NCBI RefSeq assembly: GCF_001709345.1
Contig: NZ_MDTQ01000001.1
Location: 372,001 to 436,000, forward strand
DNA length: 64,000 nucleotides
Source: Terasakiispira papahanaumokuakeensis
Lineage (GTDB): Bacteria; Pseudomonadota; Gammaproteobacteria; Pseudomonadales; Halomonadaceae
Direction: 5' to 3'
Under the pieces are notes generated by a model. The model did not search any database and was not told where the DNA came from. It saw only the letters and a program-made list of their open reading frames with translations. A program made the translations under genes and the position numbers. Shown here one piece after another: positions 1-8,471 of this stretch; the first letter of the stretch is position 1; every line of letters begins with the position of its first letter.

Positions 1-666
1 TTAAGTCAGCCCTTGTCTGTTCTTGAAGCGGGTGGCGGATTGGGGCAGACCTCAGCGTGGCTGGCTCGACAGGGCCATCAGGTGATCATGGCAGAGCCTG
101 CTGAAGCCATGCGTGAACGGGCAAGATTGCGCATTGAACGTCATCGCGGGATTGTTTTAGATGCGGACATTCAGGCGTTAGTGCACCAGCTACCTGACCC
201 CGACCAGCAATTTGACTTGGGCGTTTGTCATGCGGTGATGGAGTGGCTTTATCAACCTGAGGCTGTTCTGCCTGCTTTATTCAAGCATATTAAGCCCGGT
301 GGTTGGCTGTCTCTGATGTTCTTTAATGAAGATGCCTTGTTGATGTCTAATGTGATTAAAGGCAACTGGGAAAAAGTATTGGCAGGGCGTTTGGCCGGAA
401 CCGGGCAGCGTCAGCGCTTGACGCCGATTTCGCCAAGGCGGCCTGACCAAGTTTTCCCGTGGCTGACCGCTCAGGGGTTTGATATTCATCATGTGAGCGG
501 CATTCGAGTGTTTCATGATTACTTACGTCGCCAGCTGCCGCCTCAGGCCAAACCTGAACTCCTGGTGTCACTAGAACGGCGTTATATGCAACAAGACCCA
601 TTCTGGCGTTTGGGGCGTTATATCTTAGTCCATGCCCGCAAACGCCATCTATCACATCAGGTCTGA
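1..666 (+). CDS. cmoM: tRNA 5-carboxymethoxyuridine methyltransferase CmoM (5' end outside window)
   Basis: SAM-dependent methyltransferase that esterifies 5-carboxymethoxyuridine at tRNA position 34 to its methyl ester (mcmo5U), widening wobble decoding. The frame is open from base 1, so the N-terminus (roughly 40 residues judged from the E. coli protein) lies outside the window. Visible signs are the SAM-binding loop LEAGGGLGQTSAWLA at the very start, the HAVMEW segment, the PGGWLSLMFFNEDALLM strand-loop, the VFHDYLR block and the C-terminal RYMQQDPFWRLGRYI, all matching CmoM from memory. The gene converges on the secreted protein gene at 683-1888 with only 16 bp between stop codons. The other two enzymes of this pathway, CmoA and CmoB, are encoded about 31 kb away in the same window. 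Confidence 0.9.
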   Translation, partial: LSQPLSVLEAGGGLGQTSAWLARQGHQVIMAEPAEAMRERARLRIERHRGIVLDADIQALVHQLPDPDQQFDLGVCHAVMEWLYQPEAVLPALFKHIKPGGWLSLMFFNEDALLMSNVIKGNWEKVLAGRLAGTGQRQRLTPISPRRPDQVFPWLTAQGFDIHHVSGIRVFHDYLRRQLPPQAKPELLVSLERRYMQQDPFWRLGRYILVHARKRHLSHQV

Positions 667-682
667 GCTGAGGCTCACTCAT

Positions 683-1888
683 TTACTGAGGATCAACGGC
701 TTCCAGCTTGAGTTCGTAGTTATTGCTACCTGAGTGCGATGAGCCGAATTTCTGACCTTTCACAAAAATTTGGTACTGGCCCGCCGGGAGTTGAGGGCTG
801 AAGTCAACATCGCCATCGAAGCCTTCACCGCTATCTTGGGCAACCACTTCACCTTGAGCATTACGCACCTCAGCCTCAATCCGGTAAGCCCCATTAGCGT
901 TAAAGAAGCTGGAGCTACTGATATGCACTTGCAGAGGCTCAGCCAGTTCAAAGCTCATAGCCAAGCCATTCGTGCGAATATTCAGGCTAGTGACCAATGT
1001 CTCAAAAGTGTGGGGCGCGTCAATCTCTTGTGTGGCTTCCTCTTGAGGGGAATGCTCTTGAGATGAGTGTGCTTGAGATGAGTGCGCTTGAGTTACAGAC
1101 TGTTGAGCGGCGGTGTTCTGGCTGTCTGGTTTGTCAGTTAAGCCCGTTGCAGCTGTTGCTGATTCAGTTGTTTGGGAAGACGCTTCTTTTGCGTGAGAAG
1201 GGCCCGTTTGTGGTGTTGTGTGTTGCGTTGTCTGAGGCGGCGTTTCAGGCTGAACAGCGGTTCTCTTGTCTGTATCAGGGGATTGTGACTCAGTTTCAGA
1301 TGATGAGGTCGTTTTTGACCGACCTAGGCGTGTGACCTGCTCCGGGTCGTGCACCAGCGCACTGGTTTGATTGGGGTCAGTTTTACGTAAAGGTTGGGAA
1401 TCTGCCACCGCTCCAGGGCGCTCTTTGCCTTGAGCATCCAAACCTAGCACATTGACATAGTAGCGGGCTCGGTTTTGGGCCTGGCTGCCGAAAAATTGGC
1501 CGTTGACTTTCAGCGTATAAGTGCCTGGGTCTAGGTGCTGTTTGAACTTGAGCCCACCGGTCTGGCCGTTAGCCTCTTGATGGGTGATTTCTTGGCCTTC
1601 ATCGTTTAGTAACGTGGCCGCTAAAGTGTATTGTTGAGAAACCTGCGCCATGATTTGGCCATTAATCTCAAATAAGCCACCTTGCTTGACGGTAAACGTA
1701 TGGGTTTGAGGTTGGCCAAAGGTATAGCTTTGGCTGTGAGCATCTTGGTCGCTGTTCAGAAAACGGGTCAGGTCCATCTGTTTGCCTTCGCTGCGAAAGC
1801 GATCCTGAACGTCACTGGCCAGAACCAGCGGTGCGCTGCAGGTCAGGGCGATACAGGCCAGCAGTGTTGAGGGCATACGGGGTTTCAT
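683..1888 (-). CDS. Secreted protein with two copies of a beta-sandwich-like domain and a Ser/Thr/Gln-rich linker
   Basis: Family not recognised. I chose the ATG at 1888 over the upstream GTG at 1894 because AGAGAAG lies about 10 nt before it and the signal peptide then starts cleanly. Residues 1-25 form a Sec signal peptide (basic start, hydrophobic core, cleavage after LVLA). Residues about 55-150 and 290-400 are recognisably the same domain: each has a Y-[TR]-[LI] strand, an N-x-[EQ]-G-[QE] turn, then L-x-[PA]-G-x-Y followed by a V-[NK]-G-Q-x-FGS block and a closing Y-[VE]-[NL] strand. They are joined by about 130 residues rich in S, T, Q and E, including a 15-bp tandem repeat (1043-1087). 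The domain resembles bacterial pre-peptidase-like or carbohydrate-binding beta-sandwiches only in general shape. Likely periplasmic or extracellular; no catalytic motif is evident. Confidence 0.75.
   Translation of the reverse strand: MKPRMPSTLLACIALTCSAPLVLASDVQDRFRSEGKQMDLTRFLNSDQDAHSQSYTFGQPQTHTFTVKQGGLFEINGQIMAQVSQQYTLAATLLNDEGQEITHQEANGQTGGLKFKQHLDPGTYTLKVNGQFFGSQAQNRARYYVNVLGLDAQGKERPGAVADSQPLRKTDPNQTSALVHDPEQVTRLGRSKTTSSSETESQSPDTDKRTAVQPETPPQTTQHTTPQTGPSHAKEASSQTTESATAATGLTDKPDSQNTAAQQSVTQAHSSQAHSSQEHSPQEEATQEIDAPHTFETLVTSLNIRTNGLAMSFELAEPLQVHISSSSFFNANGAYRIEAEVRNAQGEVVAQDSGEGFDGDVDFSPQLPAGQYQIFVKGQKFGSSHSGSNNYELKLEAVDPQ
1043..1087. repeat. 15-bp coding tandem repeat, three copies
   Basis: Three head-to-tail 15-bp units at 1043-1057, 1058-1072 and 1073-1087; copies 2 and 3 (TTGAGATGAGTGTGC and TTGAGATGAGTGCGC) differ at one base. 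On the minus strand they encode the repeated AHSSQ/EHSSQ-like pentapeptides in the linker of the secreted protein. The unit is a multiple of three, so the frame is kept. Confidence 0.85.
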
Positions 1889-2028
1889 AAGCACTCACTT
1901 CTCTGAAAATAAAAGTCGTAGATTAACACCCTTTGATTTGAGGTGTCAGGATAAAGGTATCGGGGTTGCTCGACGATTTCTGAGCGGCCTGTGTGATTGG
2001 CCTCCTCATCAAGTAGACTAAAACAAGA

Positions 2029-2055
2029 AAGGCCAGCCTGTCTCAGGCTGGCCTT
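2029..2055. terminator. Bidirectional Rho-independent terminator after the porin gene
   Basis: A perfect 12-bp stem, AAGGCCAGCCTG / CAGGCTGGCCTT, closes a TCT loop. It is followed by TTGTTT on the plus strand and by TTTCTTGTTTTA on the minus strand. It lies 27 bp beyond the porin stop codon and would end that transcript; it could also stop read-through from the opposite side. Confidence 0.85.
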
Positions 2056-2081
2056 TTGTTTAACTCATCATTGAAGATGAA

Positions 2082-3089
2082 TTAGAACATATAGGTGACA
2101 CCGACACCGAAGCCGTCGCCAGCGTCTTCATCACGGTCACGCTTAGCGATTTCTGCCCAAGTGTACATGGCGTCAGAAATGTTATAAGTGCCGCCTACGA
2201 TGAACTCATTGCGCTTGTCATCAACGCTATCATCGTCAACATTCTGGTAGGCACCGTAGACATCACCCATGCCATAGCCATAACGTGCACCAATACCCGC
2301 ATAGGTGACGTCAGAATTGCTTGCTTCAGCATCAAATACTTCATATTTCGCTGATAGGCGCAGTGCATTGATGGTGTACTGTGCATTGACACCGTAGCGA
2401 TCACCCAGATCATCGCCAGTTACGATATCGGTCTCATCGTCTTGAATGCCTAATGTGTCATAAACAGCCGCGACAGAGAAGGCACCTACGGCATATTTAA
2501 CACCGCCATAGAATGTTTGCTCTGAGCTGTTGGTCGAATTTTCGCTTTCTGCATCGCCCTTATAGTTCATGCCAAGAGCAAGTTGAACGCCACCCATGAC
2601 CGGTGACATATAGCGAATCTGATCAGTTTCGGCGCTACCACTTTTGTTGCCGTTGGCAAAGCCATTGGAATCGGTGGCATCAAAATATTCGTTATTGGTC
2701 AGCGGGTCTTGAATCCAGTCATCCATTACGGTGTCGAAAGAACCGATACGGAAGTCACCGAAGTTACCTTTAACACCGATGTAAGCTTGATCGCCACCAT
2801 CTTGGCGAGGACCGGTTTTCATTTCTGTGGCATCGATGTCGTCAATTTCAAGCTTCATGTAACCGATGACATCATTGGTGATCTGATGTTGAGCAGCAAA
2901 ACCGAAAGTGGTGCCGTTATCAAACAAGTCATCTCGTGAATCACCAGCATCATCTTTGATGTTGCGATAACCAATCTGGACGTTGCCGTAAACATCCAGT
3001 GTCGTGCCGTCTTCGTTATAAACAGTAGCAGCTTGGGCAGAGGAAGCAGCAGCCAGGGCTACAGCAGTCGCTAACAGCGTCTTTTTCAT
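2082..3089 (-). CDS. General outer-membrane porin (Gram-negative porin family)
   Basis: A 335-residue trimeric-porin-type protein for passive diffusion of small solutes. It has a typical Sec signal peptide (MKKTLLATAVALAAASSAQA, cleaved before ATVYNEDG), then the start strand TLDVYGNVQIGYRN. It is rich in acidic residues and alternating beta-strands, has loop segments such as KLEIDDIDAT and a PEFGR-like equivalent region, and ends with the terminal aromatic (VTYMF) needed for Bam-mediated insertion. The strongly acidic composition (many DDD/DED clusters) fits a salt-exposed surface. It is monocistronic, with a strong terminator at 2029-2055 and a 557-bp upstream region. The exact substrate class cannot be read from sequence; the fold and export assignment is secure. 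Confidence 0.9.
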   Translation of the reverse strand: MKKTLLATAVALAAASSAQAATVYNEDGTTLDVYGNVQIGYRNIKDDAGDSRDDLFDNGTTFGFAAQHQITNDVIGYMKLEIDDIDATEMKTGPRQDGGDQAYIGVKGNFGDFRIGSFDTVMDDWIQDPLTNNEYFDATDSNGFANGNKSGSAETDQIRYMSPVMGGVQLALGMNYKGDAESENSTNSSEQTFYGGVKYAVGAFSVAAVYDTLGIQDDETDIVTGDDLGDRYGVNAQYTINALRLSAKYEVFDAEASNSDVTYAGIGARYGYGMGDVYGAYQNVDDDSVDDKRNEFIVGGTYNISDAMYTWAEIAKRDRDEDAGDGFGVGVTYMF

Positions 3090-3646
3090 TTCGGGTTCCT
3101 TTGTTTCAGGTTGCGTGTTGCTTATTTTGTAGTCAACGGCTTCGGTCCTTCCGTCACCGTTTAACCTTATGAGTTGCCAGTATGCAGTCGCACATCAACT
3201 TTAAAACGCTCTTGCCGGGTTGGCAACACCTCAAGCTAATGGATTTCATACCTTTTGTTACCTGAACCCGGTTGAGTCGTCTTGTTATTACATTTTAATC
3301 GCACAGTATCGCGCCATTGTGGTCAAGTACTGAGCAATGGACTGCATCAGAATCATTCGCGACCTTAGCGGTCATTGATGACAAAGTTGTGAAACTTTGA
3401 TCTGATCTTGCAGTAACTTAATGCTAGTACAGGAATTTAGCGCGACCGTCCCCCTCTCATATGGCACAATTTACCTCTTTTATCCACCTATGCAATGCAT
3501 GATGGTGACTTTAAGCCATTCTCATGATGTCTTGTATTGTCTCGTGAGTGCTGTCTCTATCGACTATGGTGCACTTGACTGCAGACATCGTGTCATCGTG
3601 GCGTCAAGTTCGATAAATCTAAAAGTGTTAGAGGGAGATCGATCTA
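3090..3646. other. Gene-free divergent region between porin and Rieske genes
   Basis: This 557-bp A+T-rich stretch must hold the promoters of the porin (minus) and of the Rieske-orn-rsgA operon (plus). A perfect 7-bp inverted repeat, CAAAGTT-GTGA-AACTTTG, lies at 3382-3399, and a small GACC-TTAGC-GGTC hairpin at 3361-3373. A 79-codon open frame at 3421-3660 has no coding character and overlaps the next gene, so I do not call it. Candidate -10/-35 pairs are too many to choose between. Confidence 0.6.
3382..3399. promoter_or_regulatory. Inverted repeat, possible operator
   Basis: Perfect 7-bp arms CAAAGTT and AACTTTG around GTGA, in the long divergent region between the porin and Rieske genes. 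No T-tract follows, so a regulator-binding site is likelier than a terminator. The regulator is unknown. Confidence 0.4.
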
Positions 3647-3964
3647 ATGGCTTGGATTAAAGTGTGCCCAGCCGATGCCTTGACGGCGTCAACCTTCCGG
3701 GTGGTGGAGAATGACGACGGTGATGAAATTTTGGTGGCTCGTGTCGGCGATGAAATTTATGCCGTTGCGAATGAATGTAGCCATGATCGTCGTGGTTTTG
3801 AGGGCGGTTGTATTGAAGATGGCCAGATTGTGTGCCCGCGCCACGGGGCTCGGTTTTGTTTGAAAACCGGTGAAGTGAAAGCACCACCCGCTTATGTAGA
3901 TATTGAGGTTTATCCGGTACGTATTGAAGATCAATGGATCGAAGTGGAGGAGGAGCCGTTATGA
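3647..3964 (+). CDS. Rieske [2Fe-2S] ferredoxin-like protein
   Basis: Small soluble electron carrier of 105 residues, of the type annotated as ferredoxin subunit of non-heme iron oxygenases. The Rieske motif is complete: C44-x-H46 (CSH) and C63-x2-H66 (CPRH), with the [11 protein letters not shown] segment that follows the second motif in this family. A good ribosome site (GAGGGAG about 10 nt before ATG 3647) sets the start. The stop codon overlaps the orn start (ATGA), so the two are translationally coupled and probably head the operon with rsgA. No oxygenase subunit lies nearby, so its redox partner is not shown by context. In relatives, proteins of this type are often linked to iron-sulfur biogenesis loci, but that link is not visible here. 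Confidence 0.85.
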   Translation: MAWIKVCPADALTASTFRVVENDDGDEILVARVGDEIYAVANECSHDRRGFEGGCIEDGQIVCPRHGARFCLKTGEVKAPPAYVDIEVYPVRIEDQWIEVEEEPL

Positions 3965-4530
3965 CATCGACAGCATCTCAAGAAGTTAAGCAAGATCGTT
4001 TGATCTGGATTGACCTTGAAATGACAGGGCTTGATCCGGAAAAAAACCGGATTATCGAAATTGCCACAATTGTGACCGACGGTGAGTTGAACCTTGTTGC
4101 TGAGGGCCCGGTCATCGCGATTCACCAGCCTAATGATGTGTTGGGCTTGATGGATGAGTGGTGTACCAAGACGCATGGACAGTCTGGCTTAACTCGACGG
4201 GTTAAAGACAGCAAGATCCAGACTGCTGAAGCAGAACAGCAGACGCTAGATTTCCTGCAGCAACATGTGAAGCCCGGCACATCGCCGATGTGTGGTAACA
4301 GTGTGCATCAGGATCGCCGCTTTATGCAGTATGAAATGCCATTGCTAGAGGCCTTTTTTCACTATCGCAATTTGGATGTATCGACGCTAAAAGAACTGGC
4401 CAAGCGCTGGCGGCCAGGGCTGGATAAGGGGTTCAAGAAAAAGAATACACATCTGGCTTTAGACGATATTCGTGAATCTATTCAGGAATTAGCCTACTAT
4501 CGCGATCACTTCCTCAAGCTTGAGCCCTGA
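3961..4530 (+). CDS. orn: Oligoribonuclease
   Basis: DEDDh 3'-5' exoribonuclease that removes 2-5 nt RNA fragments and the linear dinucleotide pGpG, so it completes cyclic-di-GMP breakdown. The start at 3961 is chosen because GGAGGAG precedes it and the ATG overlaps the stop of the Rieske gene; a longer frame to 3934 exists but has no better signal. This gives 189 residues. Visible are the first acidic motif [10 protein letters not shown] (D18, E20), [10 protein letters not shown], the [11 protein letters not shown] segment and the last motif H-LALDD near residue 164. The neighbour order orn-rsgA is the usual one in pseudomonads and enterics (the two are divergent in E. coli, co-directional here). 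Confidence 0.95.
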   Translation: MTSTASQEVKQDRLIWIDLEMTGLDPEKNRIIEIATIVTDGELNLVAEGPVIAIHQPNDVLGLMDEWCTKTHGQSGLTRRVKDSKIQTAEAEQQTLDFLQQHVKPGTSPMCGNSVHQDRRFMQYEMPLLEAFFHYRNLDVSTLKELAKRWRPGLDKGFKKKNTHLALDDIRESIQELAYYRDHFLKLEP

Positions 4531-4536
4531 CCTCAT

Positions 4537-5550
4537 ATGGCAAAACGCAAGTTATCTCGCCAACAACGCTGGCGCATTGAAAAGGTTCAGCAGGAAAAAG
4601 TAGATCGTGCTGCGAAAAGAGCGCGCAAAGCTGATGATGCATTAGTCCATGATGCGCTCGGGGAGCCTCGTAATGGTCGGGTGATGGCGCACTTTGGCCA
4701 GCAAGTCGAGATTGAAGCGGTGGATGGGGAAGATTGTGGCCTTGTTCAACGTTGTCATGTGCGCGCCAATGTGACCTCGCTGGTGACTGGAGATGCTGTC
4801 ATTTGGCGGCAAGGGCCTGAGCTGGGCGTGGTGGAGTCTTGCTTACCTCGACATAGCCTGCTGGCCCGCCCCAATATGCAAGGCCAGATGAAGCCCGTTG
4901 CGGCGAATGTGGATCACTTGTTATTGGTGATTGCTCCGGAACCTGAACCGTTTGCCAATTTGATCGATCGTTATTTAGTGGCAGCAGAGGCCACTGGCAT
5001 TGAGCCAGTATTGGTGCTGAATAAAGTCGATTTACTGCAAATGCCAGAGAAGAGAGAGCGTTTAGAAGCGTTATTAAGTATTTATCAACGCATTGGTTAT
5101 CAAACCTTACAAGCGTCGACTCAACTCGAGCAGGGACTGGATCATTTAAAAAGCCTGTTGAAAGATCGCATCAGTGTTTTTGTCGGCCAGTCGGGGGTGG
5201 GGAAATCCTCTTTGATTAATGCGTTACTGCCGGGCGTAGACTTGCGTGTAGGCGCTTTATCTGAAGACACCCGCAAGGGACGGCATACGACAACAACTGC
5301 GCGTTTATTCCATTTTCCCGACGGTGGTGATTTGATCGACTCTCCGGGTATTCGTGAGTTTTCGTTAGAAAACTTATCTCCTGAGATTGTTGCTCAAGGA
5401 TTTCGGGAGTTTCATGACTATCTCGGGAGCTGCCGTTTTCGCGACTGCCGCCATCAGGGCGACCTCGGGTGTGCGTTGGCAGAGGCTGTTACGCGAGGGG
5501 ATATTCACCCTGAGCGGTTTGCCAGCTTTCTGCGCATTATTAATGCCTAG
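4537..5550 (+). CDS. rsgA: Small ribosomal subunit biogenesis GTPase RsgA
   Basis: Circularly permuted GTPase that checks late maturation of the 30S subunit. The 337-residue protein has a basic N-terminal tail (residues 1-35), an OB-fold (about 45-110), then G motifs in permuted order: G4 NKVD at 162-165 comes before the P-loop GQSGVGKS at 217-224 and DSPGIREF near 268. A C-terminal zinc site follows: C299, C304, H306, C312 in CRFRDCRHQGDLGC. It starts 6 bp after orn and completes a three-gene plus-strand operon. Its stop is 95 bp from the convergent epmA gene. Confidence 0.95.
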   Translation: MAKRKLSRQQRWRIEKVQQEKVDRAAKRARKADDALVHDALGEPRNGRVMAHFGQQVEIEAVDGEDCGLVQRCHVRANVTSLVTGDAVIWRQGPELGVVESCLPRHSLLARPNMQGQMKPVAANVDHLLLVIAPEPEPFANLIDRYLVAAEATGIEPVLVLNKVDLLQMPEKRERLEALLSIYQRIGYQTLQASTQLEQGLDHLKSLLKDRISVFVGQSGVGKSSLINALLPGVDLRVGALSEDTRKGRHTTTTARLFHFPDGGDLIDSPGIREFSLENLSPEIVAQGFREFHDYLGSCRFRDCRHQGDLGCALAEAVTRGDIHPERFASFLRIINA

Positions 5551-5584
5551 TGCTTCATTCGGCATCTCAGCGTCATTAGCTCTC

Positions 5585-5635
5585 TAGGCTTTATTAACCC
5601 TTAGGTTTTATTAACCCCTAGGTTTTATTAACCCA
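5585..5635. repeat. 17-bp tandem repeat, three copies
   Basis: Units TAGGCTTTATTAACCCT (5585-5601), TAGGTTTTATTAACCCC (5602-5618) and TAGGTTTTATTAACCCA (5619-5635) fill the convergent gap between rsgA and epmA. The copies differ at one or two bases. No terminator hairpin is evident in this gap. Confidence 0.9.
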
Positions 5636-5645
5636 CTAATGCTGC

Positions 5646-6614
5646 CTAGGCACGATCGATAGGAAAGGCCGTCACCTCATCTAATGATGAGGCACCGGCA
5701 GCGAGCATGATCAACCGATCTAAGCCTAAAGCGACGCCACTGGTACTGGGTAGCCCCGAGTTTAAAGCCTCAAGCAGTGCTTCATCAGCTTGGACATCGG
5801 GCTTACCCAGTTGTTGTCGAGCATCGCAGTCTGCCATAAACCGTTGTGCTTGTTCATGGGCGTCCGTTAATTCGTGATAAGCGTTCGCCAGTTCTATCCC
5901 CGCGACATACACTTCACAGCGTTCCGCGACTAAATGACCTTCGGCATTGGTGAAAGTACGGGCTAATGCGGCCTGGCTGGCGGGAAACTCGGTCAAGCAC
6001 ACGCGTCCAGCGGTTGCGAGTGCGGGTTCGACCCTGTGGCTAATCAATATATCTAAGCAATCATCACGGCTGAGTGGGCCATCAAGGCCTGAGCAGGCTC
6101 TGGCCTGATCACGTAATACTTCATCCGTTGCGGTAAATGGATCAACGTGAGCAAAATGTTGAAGTGCTTCGCTATAAGTCATGCACTGGTAGGGCGCTTT
6201 TCCCAGTAGTAGGTTAATCAACGCTTGGATTTCCCCGAGGAGTTCGCCCAGGTTCCAGCCCGGTCGATACCATTCAATCATGCTGAATTCAGGGTTATGA
6301 CGGCGGCTGCGCTCCCCGTTGCGAAAGCATCGGCTGAGTTGCCAGATGGCGCCGTACCCGGCCGCTAACAAGCGTTTCATATGGCATTCAGGTGATGTTT
6401 GCAGCCACAGGCGTTCTCCTTTTGCCGATGGGCGACCTGCAGGGGTCAGCTCGGTGATGAAACTGTCTAAAAAAGGGTCGGTACTGCCCGCTGAGCCGAG
6501 AATGGGCGTTTCAACTTCGAGCACGTCTCGTTGTTCAAAGAAGGTGCGGACCTGCTGGATGCATTGGGCTCGAAAACGCAGCTGCTCCAGCGAGGCAGAA
6601 GGACGCCAGCTCAT
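5646..6614 (-). CDS. epmA: EF-P--(R)-beta-lysine ligase EpmA (GenX/PoxA)
   Basis: A truncated paralogue of class II lysyl-tRNA synthetase that activates (R)-beta-lysine and attaches it to a lysine of elongation factor P. The start is the ATG at 6614 (MSWRPSASLEQ), preceded by AGGAA; the upstream in-frame extension lacks family similarity. The 322-residue length agrees with E. coli EpmA (325). Class II motif 2 is FRNGERSRRHNPEFSMIEW and motif 3 GVALGLDRLIM; there is no anticodon-binding domain. It lies 109 bp downstream of efp on the same strand, with a strong hairpin between. Its partner epmB is divergent from efp. Confidence 0.95.
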   Translation of the reverse strand: MSWRPSASLEQLRFRAQCIQQVRTFFEQRDVLEVETPILGSAGSTDPFLDSFITELTPAGRPSAKGERLWLQTSPECHMKRLLAAGYGAIWQLSRCFRNGERSRRHNPEFSMIEWYRPGWNLGELLGEIQALINLLLGKAPYQCMTYSEALQHFAHVDPFTATDEVLRDQARACSGLDGPLSRDDCLDILISHRVEPALATAGRVCLTEFPASQAALARTFTNAEGHLVAERCEVYVAGIELANAYHELTDAHEQAQRFMADCDARQQLGKPDVQADEALLEALNSGLPSTSGVALGLDRLIMLAAGASSLDEVTAFPIDRA

Positions 6615-6655
6615 GATGGGGTTCCTGCTCAAAAGAGAAAAACAACTGAGGATAG

Positions 6656-6682
6656 GCGGGAGCAGCGAGTGCTGTCTCCCGC
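6656..6682 (-). terminator. Hairpin between efp and epmA (terminator or attenuator)
   Basis: An 11-bp stem made of GCGGGAG + CAGC, paired with GCTG + CTCCCGC and broken by a single bulged T, closes a GAGT loop. In the direction of transcription it is followed by a pyrimidine-rich run with TTTTT about 15-20 nt later, so it may be a partial terminator reducing epmA expression relative to efp, or an RNA-stabilising 3' end for the efp message. Confidence 0.6.
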
Positions 6683-6723
6683 AACAAACAATGGTGCCAA
6701 ACAAACAGTGATGCAAAAGCGTA

Positions 6724-7290
6724 TCAGGCGCGGCTGACGTATTCACCTGTACGGGTGTCGACACGCAGTTTATCGCCGATATTGACAAACAGAGGTACTC
6801 GAACAACAGCGCCAGTGGAGACTGTCGCTGGTTTGGAGCCGCCTTGTGCGGTATCGCCTTTTAAACCAGGGTCTGTTTCAGTGACTTCCAGTTCCAAGAA
6901 GTTTGGCGGTGTCACACTGATGGGGGCGCCATTGAACAGTGTGATCAGATAGACCTCTTGTTCTTTCAGCCATTTGACGTTGTCGCCCACGGCTTTCGCA
7001 TCCGCGCCGATCTGCTCGAAAGAGCCATCGGTTTTCATGAAATGCCAGAACTCGCCATCGGTGTAGAGGTATTCCATGTCGGTTTCCATCACGTCAGCAG
7101 CTTCGACGCTATCACCCGACTTAAATGTCTTCTCACCTACGCGGCCTGTCAGTAGGTTACGATATTTAACGCGGTTGAAGGCTTGGCCTTTACCCGGCTT
7201 AACCATTTCATTTTCGACGATTGAACAAGGGTCTCCTTCGAGAATAATCTTGAGGCCGCCCTTGAATTCATTGGTAGAATAGCTTGCCAT
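6724..7290 (-). CDS. efp: Translation elongation factor P
   Basis: Binds between the P and E sites and rescues ribosomes stalled on polyproline. The 188-residue protein has the usual three beta-barrel domains. The modified loop PGKGQAF places K34 at the tip, the lysine that EpmA beta-lysylates, rather than the arginine of EarP-type [35 protein letters not shown] and the C-terminal [10 protein letters not shown] match E. coli EF-P closely. It is divergent from epmB, with the epmB start 86 bp away, and is followed by epmA on the same strand, so the factor and its modification enzymes form one locus. Confidence 0.97.
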   Translation of the reverse strand: MASYSTNEFKGGLKIILEGDPCSIVENEMVKPGKGQAFNRVKYRNLLTGRVGEKTFKSGDSVEAADVMETDMEYLYTDGEFWHFMKTDGSFEQIGADAKAVGDNVKWLKEQEVYLITLFNGAPISVTPPNFLELEVTETDPGLKGDTAQGGSKPATVSTGAVVRVPLFVNIGDKLRVDTRTGEYVSRA

Positions 7291-7376
7291 AAATGCTGTT
7301 CTCAGTTTCGTTCACGCTGTCCCTACCGCAAACCGGTTTATTCGGGTTGCATAGGGCCTATTGTCATCCGGTCGCC

Positions 7377-8471
7377 ATGATAGCGAAAACCCTTCCTCTT
7401 GTGCAGTTATCTCCTGCCAATCCTCCCTCGCATGCCGAGGGGCCAGCAGATTGTTCTGAACACTCTGCTGTTAAACGAGATTGGCAAACCCAATTACGTC
7501 AGGCGATACGTGACCCTCACCAACTCTGTCAGCGGCTAGGGCTCGATGCTAAGGCATTGGGGGTTGAGCAGGGACACCGGCTATTTTCTACTCTGGTACC
7601 TGAGGCTTTGTTGTCCCGCATTCGGCCGGGCCAACCCGGAGATCCGATTTTACGACAAATCCTGCCCGTTGCCGAAGAAAACGATGAGGTTCTTGGGTTT
7701 GTTGAGGATCCTTTGTTGGAGCAAACTGCAAATCCGCTACCCGGGCTGGTGCATAAATATCGTAGTCGAGTCTTGCTGATTGGTGCCGGCGCCTGTGCGG
7801 TGAATTGTCGTTATTGTTTCAGGCGACATTTCCCATATGCCGATAATCGCTTGAGTCGTGAACATATCACACAGGTCATGGCTTATCTTAATGCGCACCC
7901 TGATGTGAATGAAGTGATTCTCTCAGGGGGTGATCCGTTGGCGACACCCGATCAGCGCTTATTGGGCTTGATCGAGCAGCTTACTGGGGGCTCACATCTC
8001 AAGCGGCTACGCATTCATTCACGGCTACCGGTTGTGATTCCCGATCGTGTGACGGATGCGCTTTGTGATGGCCTGGCGGCGACGGCTTTGCAAGCCGTAA
8101 TGGTGCTGCATATTAATCACCCCCAAGAAATTGATGATGCGGTGATCGAGGCCTGTCGGCGATTACGTCAGGCGGGCGTGACCTTGCTCAATCAAACGGT
8201 GTTACTGAAGGGCATTAATGACCAGGCTGATGTGTTGGCTGAACTGTCCGAGCAGTTGTTTGCGGCCGGCATCATGCCGTATTACTTACATGCCTTTGAT
8301 CCAGTCGCGGGGGCGGCTCATTTTGCTGTACCCGATACCCGTATGCAGCAGCTCTATGGTGAGCTGCTGGCGATATTGCCTGGGTTTTTGGTGCCTCGGC
8401 CTGTTCGGGAGGTGCCGGACCGGCCGGGCAAGACGCCGATGGCCCCCCCAGAGGCGTGGGCGTTATCGTGA
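7377..8471 (+). CDS. epmB: EF-P-associated lysine 2,3-aminomutase EpmB
   Basis: Radical SAM, PLP-dependent enzyme converting L-lysine to (R)-beta-lysine, the substrate of EpmA. The start at ATG 7377 gives 364 residues; the frame is open back to 7293 but the extra residues have no family likeness. The radical SAM cluster is C140-x3-C144-x2-C147 (CAVNCRYCFRRHFPY), followed by EVILSGGDPL, KRLRIHSRLPVVIP and the PLP/lysine region MPYYLHAFDPVAGAAHF. The first 30 residues are longer than in E. coli and poorly conserved, so the exact start is uncertain. The last 9 bp overlap the convergent serB stop region. Confidence 0.95.
   Translation: MIAKTLPLVQLSPANPPSHAEGPADCSEHSAVKRDWQTQLRQAIRDPHQLCQRLGLDAKALGVEQGHRLFSTLVPEALLSRIRPGQPGDPILRQILPVAEENDEVLGFVEDPLLEQTANPLPGLVHKYRSRVLLIGAGACAVNCRYCFRRHFPYADNRLSREHITQVMAYLNAHPDVNEVILSGGDPLATPDQRLLGLIEQLTGGSHLKRLRIHSRLPVVIPDRVTDALCDGLAATALQAVMVLHINHPQEIDDAVIEACRRLRQAGVTLLNQTVLLKGINDQADVLAELSEQLFAAGIMPYYLHAFDPVAGAAHFAVPDTRMQQLYGELLAILPGFLVPRPVREVPDRPGKTPMAPPEAWALS

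Noticed and set aside
3421-3660. 79-codon open frame upstream of the Rieske gene
   Set aside because: No ribosome site, irregular composition and overlap with the well-supported Rieske start.
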